A stretch of 10,697 nucleotides of DNA, taken from positions 1-10,697 of the forward strand of contig JARRNY010000093.1 of the NCBI GenBank assembly GCA_037384445.1, written 5' to 3'. This DNA is from Thiodiazotropha sp037384445. GTDB lineage: Bacteria; Pseudomonadota; Gammaproteobacteria; Chromatiales; Chromatiaceae. The translations under genes were made by a program, and so were the position numbers. Each line of letters begins with the position of its first letter. The stretch's first letter is position 1. This document shows, one piece after another, positions 5,263-10,697 of this stretch. The notes beneath the pieces are model-generated. The model was not told the origin of the DNA, made no database searches, and saw only the letters and a program-made list of their open reading frames with translations.

Positions 5263-6731
5263 AGCAGATGGGCTCCCGTGATCAACTCAGTCGCCCGGTC
5301 GAGCCAGCGGGCGAGAAAGCCGGGGATGGCCAGCCCCAGCCAGAGCACCAGCCCCAGATGGATCGCCACCGGCAGCATGTTGGCGCGCACCGGCAGTTGG
5401 CCCTCGGGCGCGCTACCGTAGACCATCGGATGCAGGTGACGGAACAGACCGGCAAAGGCGACCACCAGGCCGGTCAGCAGGGCAGGGGTGATCCACGGAT
5501 GGGACTGCATGGTGGCGGTCAGCAGCAGAAACTCGCTGGTGAAGACGCCGAAGGGCGGGAAGCCGGCGATGGCTGCCACTGCGATGAGCAGCGACCAGCC
5601 CACCCGCGGTTGGGTGCGGATCAAGCCGCGAATCTGCTCGATGGTCTGGGTGCCGGCGATGTGGGTGGCGTGTCCGACAGTGACGAAGATGGCCGACTTG
5701 GTCAGCGAGTGGACCAGCATATGCAGCAGCGCGCCGAAGGTGGCCAGCGGGCCGCCGAGACCGAAGGCGAAGGTCATCAGCCCCATGTGCTCGATGGAGG
5801 AGTAGCTGAACATGCGCTTGATGTCGCGCTGGCGGTGCAGGAACAGGCCAGCCACCATGAAAGAGAGCAGACCAAAGCCCATCAGCAGATAGCCGGCAAG
5901 GTGAGGGGTGCCGGCCTGGGCCAGCGAACCATCCACCAGCATCTTGATGCGTACCACGGCATAGAGGGCCACATTGAGCAACAGGCCGGAGAGCACCGCC
6001 GACATGGGGGTCGGACCTTCGGAATGGGCGTCGGGCAGCCACTGATGCATCGGCACCAGACCGACCTTGGTGCCATAACCCACCAGCAGAAAGACAAAGG
6101 CGATACTCATGACGGACGGCTCCAGCAAGCCGGCGCTGGTGTAGAGGGTGCTCCAGGTCAGTCCCGCCTCGGGGTCGACCAGGGCATGCTGGGCGGCGAA
6201 ATAGACCAGCACGGTACCGAACAGGGCGAGCGCGATGCCGACGCCGCAGAGGATGAAATACTTCCACGCCGCCTCCACCGCTTCAGGGGTCTGATAGAGC
6301 GACACCAGCAGCACCGTGGCCAGGGTAGCGCCCTCCACTGCGACCCAGAGCACGCCCAGATTGTCGGTGGTCAGCGCCAGCAGCATAGTGAACATGAAGG
6401 CCTGATACATGGCGTGGTAGACCCGCATGCCGCGTTCCTGCACCTGGCCGGTCTCGCAGACATGGCGCATGTAGGGGCGGGAGAAGATCGCCGTGGTCAG
6501 CGCGACAAAGGTGGTCAGCACGATCAGATAGACATTGAAATCATCGACCCGGAAACCCGAGATCGCTACCAGCTGTTCGTTGGCCACGGTCCAGGCCAAC
6601 AGCAGGGAGGCGGCAAAGGAGATGGCAGAGACCGCCAGGTTCAGCCAGCCGGCCAGATTCAGGGGGCGCAGCAGGGCCAGGGCCAGGCTACCGGCCACCG
6701 GGGTGAAGAGGGTGATCAGCAGCCAGATCAC
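5259..6731 (-). CDS. hyfF: HyfF-like antiporter-type proton-pumping membrane subunit
   Basis: This 490-residue polytopic protein belongs to the NuoL/M/N-Mrp antiporter family (proton-conducting membrane transporter). Key residues of the pump are visible: WVAVEGATLATV (129-140) with Glu133 on the TM5-type helix, YGTKVGLVPMHQWLPDAH (219-236) with Lys222 on TM7, IKRMFSYSSIEHMG (304-317), HMLVHSLTKSA (337-347) with two His and Lys345 on TM12, and FPPFGVFTSEF (391-401). Length and motifs fit HyfF rather than HyfB. Translation starts at GTG (6731-6729), which overlaps the hyfE-like stop by 4 nt (GTGA); the alternative, a later ATG, would remove the first membrane helix. Together with the hyfB-like subunit it would give two antiporter-like modules in the membrane arm. 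A long antisense ORF over this gene is a composition shadow. Confidence 0.9.
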   Translation of the reverse strand: MIWLLITLFTPVAGSLALALLRPLNLAGWLNLAVSAISFAASLLLAWTVANEQLVAISGFRVDDFNVYLIVLTTFVALTTAIFSRPYMRHVCETGQVQERGMRVYHAMYQAFMFTMLLALTTDNLGVLWVAVEGATLATVLLVSLYQTPEAVEAAWKYFILCGVGIALALFGTVLVYFAAQHALVDPEAGLTWSTLYTSAGLLEPSVMSIAFVFLLVGYGTKVGLVPMHQWLPDAHSEGPTPMSAVLSGLLLNVALYAVVRIKMLVDGSLAQAGTPHLAGYLLMGFGLLSFMVAGLFLHRQRDIKRMFSYSSIEHMGLMTFAFGLGGPLATFGALLHMLVHSLTKSAIFVTVGHATHIAGTQTIEQIRGLIRTQPRVGWSLLIAVAAIAGFPPFGVFTSEFLLLTATMQSHPWITPALLTGLVVAFAGLFRHLHPMVYGSAPEGQLPVRANMLPVAIHLGLVLWLGLAIPGFLARWLDRATELITGAHLL

Positions 6732-7414
6732 TCGCTGCTCTCCTCAGTCTCTTTCAGCCGGTTGAGCCGGTCCACATCGAGCGAGTCGATGTTGTCGCGG
6801 ATCTGGAAGAAGAAGACGCCGAACAGCACCATCGCCACCAGCACGTCGAAGGCCACGCCCAGCTCCACCACCAGCGGCATACCGGCAGTGGCGGAGACGG
6901 CGGCCAGGAAGAGGCCGTTCTCCATCGACATGAAACCGAGCACCTGCACCACCGCCTGCTGGCGCGAGACCATCATCAGCAGCCCCAGCAGCACCACAGC
7001 CAGACTGATGGCGACGATGTTGCGGGTGAAGATCAGCTCCTCGCGCACCATCGGTAGCACCAGCCAGTAGCTGAAGATGACCAGCGCCACCGCCACCATG
7101 ATCACCAGGGCGGGCTGGCGCAGGGTCTCCACATGGCGCTCCAGTTCCAGACGGCGGATCAGCCGGTGCAGCATCCAGGGGATCAGCAGCGCCTTGAGGC
7201 TGAAGGTCAGCAGGGCCGAGAAGTAGAGGTGGGGTGAGTCGCCGGCGGCCGCCACCAGGGTGGTGACCGCAGCCGCCAGCACTCCCTGGGCGGCGAAGGC
7301 GTGGATGGCCGAGAGCAGGCGCGCCTGGGCCAGCAGGGCGAAGGAGCTGAACAGCACCAGAGAGGCCAGCACCAGGATCGCCTGTTGCAGCAGAGGCAGC
7401 TGAGTCAGGCTCAT
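6728..7414 (-). CDS. hyfE: HyfE-like membrane subunit (NuoK-type region)
   Basis: This 228-residue hydrophobic protein has about six to seven membrane helices and a charged C-terminal end (VDRLNRLKETEESSE, 214-228). HyfE carries a NuoK-like C-terminal half: GFMSMENGLFLAAVSATAG (160-178) with Glu165, and VVELGVAFDVLVA (182-194) with Glu184 and Asp190, candidate charged residues of the lateral proton path. FSLKALLIPWMLHRLIRRL (71-89) is a further conserved stretch of the family. The frame is open much further upstream, antisense-free through hyfC, but the start is set by the ATG at 7414-7412, whose ATGA overlaps the hyfC-like stop. Length is close to E. coli HyfE (216 residues). It couples the hyfC-like anchor to the antiporter-like subunits. 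Confidence 0.85.
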   Translation of the reverse strand: MSLTQLPLLQQAILVLASLVLFSSFALLAQARLLSAIHAFAAQGVLAAAVTTLVAAAGDSPHLYFSALLTFSLKALLIPWMLHRLIRRLELERHVETLRQPALVIMVAVALVIFSYWLVLPMVREELIFTRNIVAISLAVVLLGLLMMVSRQQAVVQVLGFMSMENGLFLAAVSATAGMPLVVELGVAFDVLVAMVLFGVFFFQIRDNIDSLDVDRLNRLKETEESSE

Positions 7415-8364
7415 GCCCCCACCTCCAGGATCACATGACTGAGCAGACCCAGCAGGGCCAGCAGCAGGGCCAGGTTGAGAAAGGCCGGCACGCGGAATAC
7501 CCGCATCTTGGCCAGCACTGTCTCCGTCACCGCCAGCAGCAGGCCCAACAGCAGCAGCTTGCCCACCACCGCCGCCAGTCCCAACGCCAGATCGGCCGAG
7601 GTGAATGTACGGCCGATACCCCAGGGCAGAAAGATATTCACGATCAGGGCGCCATAGAGGGCCAGCTTGATCTGCGCGGCCCACTCCATCAGCGCCAGAT
7701 GCCGGCCCGAATATTCGAGGATCATCGCCTCGTGGATCATGGTCAGCTCCAGATGGGTCGACGGGTTGTCCACCGGGATGCGGCCGGTCTCCGCGATGGC
7801 CACCAGCAACAGTCCTCCCAGGGCGAACAGATAGGAGGGGCGCAGTACCAGGCCGTGGCTGAGTTGATAGTCGATGACGCTCGACAGGTTGGTGCTGTGA
7901 GCGGTCATGGTGAGGGTGAAGACCGCCATCAGCATGGCCGGCTCCGCCAGTGCCGAGACCAGCATCTCCCGTGAGGCGCCCAGGCCGCCGAAGGCGGTAC
8001 CCACATCCATGCCGGCCAGGGCGAGGAAGAAGCGGGCCAGCGCCAGCAGACCTGCCAGCACGATGATGTCGGCGATCGCCGCAGTCGGCAGATGCACCGC
8101 CACCAGTGGCACGGTGGAGGCGGCCAGCCAGGTGGCGACGAAGACGATGTAGGGGGCGGCGATGAACAGCGGCGAACAGGTATGGGCCACCCGCGCCTCC
8201 TTGCCCAGCAGTTTGTAGAGGTCGAGGTAGGGCTGCCACACCGGGGCTCCGCGCCGGTTCTGCAGGCGGGCCTTGATCTTGCGGATCCAGCCCACCAGCA
8301 AGGGGGCCAGCATCGCCATCAACAGCGATTGCGCGAGCGCCAGGGTCCAGGAGATCAAGTTCAT
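7411..8364 (-). CDS. hyfC: HyfC-like (NuoH/HycD-type) membrane anchor subunit
   Basis: This 317-residue membrane protein joins the peripheral arm (large and small subunits) to the proton-pumping arm, as NuoH does in complex I. Family motifs are KARLQNRRGAPVWQPYLDLY (31-50) with KLLGKE after it, GTAFGGLGASREM (122-134) and IAETGRIPVDNPSTHLEL (190-207), ending in TMIHEAMILEYSG; the last block carries the acidic loop next to the redox interface. About eight membrane helices are visible. The reading frame has an ATG 14 codons further upstream (8406), but the ATG at 8364 is chosen: it gives MNLISWTLALAQ, the expected N-terminal helix, and overlaps the hyfB-like stop as ATGA. The last codon overlaps the hyfE-like start in the same way. 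The acidic interface is kept although the NiFe site in the large subunit is gone, which argues for coupling to proton transfer still being selected. Confidence 0.9.
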   Translation of the reverse strand: MNLISWTLALAQSLLMAMLAPLLVGWIRKIKARLQNRRGAPVWQPYLDLYKLLGKEARVAHTCSPLFIAAPYIVFVATWLAASTVPLVAVHLPTAAIADIIVLAGLLALARFFLALAGMDVGTAFGGLGASREMLVSALAEPAMLMAVFTLTMTAHSTNLSSVIDYQLSHGLVLRPSYLFALGGLLLVAIAETGRIPVDNPSTHLELTMIHEAMILEYSGRHLALMEWAAQIKLALYGALIVNIFLPWGIGRTFTSADLALGLAAVVGKLLLLGLLLAVTETVLAKMRVFRVPAFLNLALLLALLGLLSHVILEVGA

Positions 8365-10385
8365 GTGATGATCCACAACAGCACCAGCAGGGTAGCCAGG
8401 GTCCAACCCAGATAGAGCCGCACATTGCCCGATTGCAGCCGTATCACCCGGCGTGCTGCGTTCTCCACCAGCGCGGCCACCGGCAGATAGAGGAGTGGCC
8501 AGATGCGGTCGCCGAGTTTGTATTGGTAACGGGGCTGACCATCCTCGCGGGGGGTCACGCCCTCATCGACCTGCAGCAGCAGGCCGAAGACCCGGCGCAC
8601 CGGTTGCGCAAAGGCGGTGGAGCTGTATTGCATGCGTGCCGTTGGCGGGGCAAAACCGCAATCCCAGGGATCGCAGCGGCGCACCCGGTGGACAGAGCTG
8701 GTTTTCAGCGCCCACTTGGCAACGATGGCAATAGCGACGATCAGCACCACCGCCAGGGGGGCGCTGTAGCTGGCCGTCTCAGCGCTGACCGGAGTCAGCC
8801 AGAGCCAGCCGTGGGCAGAGGCCTGGGGCAGCAATCCGCCAAACAGCTGATGGGAGACCCGCTCCAGCAGACCGACCATGCTGGTGGGCATGAGGCCGAG
8901 CGCGAGACACAAGAGCGCCAGCAGACCCTGACCGACCCGCATGCCGACAGGCACCTGGCGCGCCCGGCGCACATGGCGGCTGCGCGCCTGTCCCAGAAAG
9001 GCCACGCCGTAGACCTTGACGAAGGTGGCCGCCACCAGCGCCCCGGTCAGGGCAAGAATTGCCGCAGCGATAGGAATCAGGCTGCGCAGTACGCCGCTCT
9101 CCAGGGACCAGGCCTGCAGCGCGGCCTGGAAGGTCAGCCACTCGGAGACGAAGCCGTTGAAGGGCGGCAGGGCGGAGATGGCGATGGCGCCCATGAGAAA
9201 GAAAAAGCCGGTCCAGGGCATGCGCCGCAGCAGACCGCCCATCTGCTCCAGGTCCCGCTCATGGGTGCTGTGCAGAATCGCGCCCGCACCGAGAAACAGC
9301 AGGCTTTTGAACAGGGCGTGGTTGAGTGCGTGATAGAGCGCGGCAACGAAGGCCAGGGTGCCGAGCACCGCATGGCCGGTGGAGAGATAGATCAGCGACA
9401 GCCCCAGGGCCATGAAGATGATGCCCAGATTCTCCACCGAGGAGTAGGCGAGCAGGCGCTTGAGGTCGTTCTGCATCAGCGCCATCAACACCCCCATCAG
9501 CGCCGACAGACTGCCGATGATGAGTACAGCGACCCCCCATTGCCACTGCAGATCCCCCAGCAGATCGAAGACAAAGCGGATGAAGCCGTAGACCGCGACC
9601 TTCAACATGACCCCCGACATCAGCGCCGAAATGTGTGACGGCGCCACCGGATGGGCCTCCGGCAGCCAGACATGCAGGGGCACCAGCCCCGCCTTCATGC
9701 CAAAGCCGACGAAGGCGAGTACGAAGGCGACACTGGCCCAGACCGGAGAGAGCGCGGCCTCGCGCATGGCGTCAAAGCCGAAGCCCTGGCCGAAGGAGGC
9801 CAGCACACCATAACCGAGCAGGATCGCCAGTCCGCCGATGTGGGCCATCAATAGATAGAGGAAAGCCGCACGCCGATTGGCCGGGTGCTCATGCTGAAAG
9901 GCGACCAGGAAATAGGAGGAGAGCGACATCACCTCCCAGGCCAGCATGAAGAGGAAGGCGTCGTCGGCCAGCACCACCAGCAGCATGCCGGCAAGGAACA
10001 GACCGCCGAAGCCGCCCAACGCCCCCAGCGATTCACGCCCCTGTTCAAAGCTGCGCACATAGGCCGGGGCATAGAGCCCCACTGCCAGAGTGACGATACC
10101 GATGAGGGAGAAGAAGAAGCCGCTCAGGTTGTCCAGACGAACATGCCAGGGCAGCCAGGGCAGGCCCAACGGCAGGGTGGCGGTTGCTGCGCTGTTGTGC
10201 GAGAGCGCAACGAGACCGGCCGCCAGCGCGGTCAGACCGGCCAGCGCGAACAGTGGCATGGCGAGGATGCGCAACAGCTTGGGCTGACGCGGAGCGAGCA
10301 GGGAGACGAGGGCGGAGATCAGTGCCAGGGCAACGGCCAGTCCGGCCACCTGAAGCGGATTAAACAGGGCAATGAAATCAGGCAT
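8361..10385 (-). CDS. hyfB: HyfB-like antiporter-type proton-pumping membrane subunit
   Basis: At 674 residues this matches HyfB/HycC length. It has about fourteen to sixteen membrane helices. Antiporter-core residues are present: MLAWEVMSLSSYFLV (147-161) with Glu151 on TM5, FGMKAGLVPLHVWLPEAHP (228-246) with Lys231 on TM7, NDLKRLLAYSSVENLG (306-321), and YHALNHALFKSLLFLGAGAI (351-370) with His352, His356 and Lys360 on TM12, followed by ALPPFNGFVSEW (405-416). The C-terminal part carries CDPWDCGF (571-578) and MQYSSTAFAQPVRRVF (585-600), typical of HyfB/HycC and absent from the shorter HyfF type. The start ATG at 10385 lies 4 nt after the stop of a 37-codon ORF and has only a close GAGG before it, so its translation may depend on that ORF. 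It is the first structural gene of the operon seen here, with no hyfA-like ferredoxin before it. Confidence 0.92.
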   Translation of the reverse strand: MPDFIALFNPLQVAGLAVALALISALVSLLAPRQPKLLRILAMPLFALAGLTALAAGLVALSHNSAATATLPLGLPWLPWHVRLDNLSGFFFSLIGIVTLAVGLYAPAYVRSFEQGRESLGALGGFGGLFLAGMLLVVLADDAFLFMLAWEVMSLSSYFLVAFQHEHPANRRAAFLYLLMAHIGGLAILLGYGVLASFGQGFGFDAMREAALSPVWASVAFVLAFVGFGMKAGLVPLHVWLPEAHPVAPSHISALMSGVMLKVAVYGFIRFVFDLLGDLQWQWGVAVLIIGSLSALMGVLMALMQNDLKRLLAYSSVENLGIIFMALGLSLIYLSTGHAVLGTLAFVAALYHALNHALFKSLLFLGAGAILHSTHERDLEQMGGLLRRMPWTGFFFLMGAIAISALPPFNGFVSEWLTFQAALQAWSLESGVLRSLIPIAAAILALTGALVAATFVKVYGVAFLGQARSRHVRRARQVPVGMRVGQGLLALLCLALGLMPTSMVGLLERVSHQLFGGLLPQASAHGWLWLTPVSAETASYSAPLAVVLIVAIAIVAKWALKTSSVHRVRRCDPWDCGFAPPTARMQYSSTAFAQPVRRVFGLLLQVDEGVTPREDGQPRYQYKLGDRIWPLLYLPVAALVENAARRVIRLQSGNVRLYLGWTLATLLVLLWIIT

Positions 10386-10389
10386 CGCC

Positions 10390-10503
10390 TCAGTCCCGGC
10401 TGGATTCGGTACAGAGGTGGCCTGGGCGGAAGTGCGGGTGAACGAGTCCGGGCCGGCCCTCGGGCATCAGGCCGCGCAACAGACTCTGTAGTTGATCCCG
10501 CAT
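10390..10503 (-). CDS. Possible 37-aa leader ORF directly upstream of hyfB
   Basis: The ATG at 10503-10501 is preceded by GGTGA 8 nt upstream, a fair Shine-Dalgarno match, and the frame stops with TGA at 10392-10390, 4 nt before the hyfB-like ATG. The peptide begins MRDQLQSLLRGLM and continues with an Arg/His/Pro-rich part (RPGLVHPHFRPGHLC). About three quarters of third codon positions are G or C, similar in trend to the hyf genes. No family recognised. It may be a true small protein or subunit, a leader that couples translation into hyfB, or a chance ORF. Upstream the frame is open to a TGA at 10593-10591, with a GTG at 10515 as an alternative start lacking a well spaced ribosome binding site. 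Confidence 0.35.
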   Translation of the reverse strand: MRDQLQSLLRGLMPEGRPGLVHPHFRPGHLCTESSRD

Positions 10504-10697
10504 ACTTCCACTCACCCTTGAGTCAGGACGCTTACCCGGAGTCCGCAGAGGCTGGGCCTTGTGGAATAGCCGGCGGATGCCTCTCGCCAGTCACCGCGAG
10601 GGCCTGTCGTACACCCGGTAAGACGTTGATTCTTCGATATGACCCGGAACCATTGCGGCTCCGGTAGGCAATCCCCTCATGTTAAGGGAGATTCGGC
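10504..10697 (-). promoter_or_regulatory. Leader region of the hyf-like operon with two hairpins
   Basis: No convincing gene is seen. On the transcribed (minus) strand, CCGGAGCC...GGTTCCGG (10664-10644) forms an 8-bp stem, one pair being G-U, around GCAAT. A second hairpin at 10603-10579 has a 5-bp stem CTCGC/GCGAG around an 8-nt loop, extended by GCC/GGC past one bulged base. Neither is followed by a T-run, so they are not standard terminators; they could be leader-RNA structure. No good sigma-70 promoter with correct spacing was found, so the promoter may lie beyond the right edge or use another sigma factor. The minus frame open from the right edge to TGA at 10593-10591 might be the tail of an upstream gene, but its codon pattern is weak. 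Confidence 0.3.

Noticed and set aside
5268..7070. 600-codon plus-strand ORF across hyfF and hyfE
   Set aside because: Antisense to two recognised genes; its product is Gln/Gly/His-rich with no family signature, an effect of the GC-rich codon pattern on the other strand.
7415..8425. Upstream extension of the hyfE frame through hyfC
   Set aside because: The extension is out of frame with the recognised hyfC protein and is low-complexity; the true start is the ATGA overlap at 7414.
8433..9638. 401-codon plus-strand ORF over hyfB, and a similar one at 9885-10667
   Set aside because: Both are antisense shadows with low-complexity Gln/Gly/Arg-rich products; the hyfB frame is clearly the real one.
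10504..10697. Molybdenum-cofactor or cobalamin riboswitch in the hyf leader
   Set aside because: Only generic hairpins and a GGTGACTGGC string were seen; the conserved core elements of those riboswitches could not be matched.

Overview
The window joins two unlike stretches of DNA. The right two-thirds (about 3136-10503, minus strand) is a GC-rich, tightly packed operon for a membrane complex of the hydrogenase-4 / formate hydrogenlyase / complex I superfamily. Read leftwards the order is hyfB-, hyfC-, hyfE-, hyfF-, hyfG- and hyfI-like, with 4-nt start/stop overlaps at the first four junctions. The left third (1-3135) is AT-richer accessory DNA: the 3' end of a glycoside hydrolase, a decayed chromosomal integron with two cassette-type genes of unknown function, and nested palindromic repeats.

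The energy complex keeps the proton-pumping membrane arm (two antiporter-like subunits, a NuoH-like and a NuoK-like subunit) and the small subunit with its proximal [4Fe-4S] cysteines. The large subunit has lost the cysteines that bind the NiFe centre: the first motif reads RVSGDSTLAH where hydrogenases have RVCGICGxxH. No ferredoxin subunit (HyfH- or HyfA-like) and no HyfD-like subunit lies in the operon. This is the pattern of 'energy-converting hydrogenase-related' (Ehr) complexes, whose electron donor and acceptor are unknown. It is unlikely to make or consume H2. Upstream of hyfB are a 37-codon ORF ending 4 nt before the hyfB start and a leader with two hairpins.

The integron remnant reads naturally. 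A broken intI (about 1873-2764, plus strand) diverges from a promoter with a perfect TATAAT, which points left into two minus-strand genes (1086-1700 and 461-976) separated by an attC-like site. The integrase carries several frameshifts, a nonsense codon, a lost catalytic region and a REP-like palindrome where its 3' end should be, so the array is probably frozen. Related palindromic repeats lie on both sides (270-451 and 2911-3100) and may have moved or rearranged the segment.

The host is most likely a gammaproteobacterium. The grounds are the repeat style (GGGGTCAGAGTA inverted repeats and GGGGCAGGGCCCC palindromes), the integron integrase type and the high-GC Hyf-like operon, possibly as in sulfur-oxidising lineages. 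This is inference from pattern memory; nothing here fixes the genus. No rRNA, tRNA or CRISPR array was seen.
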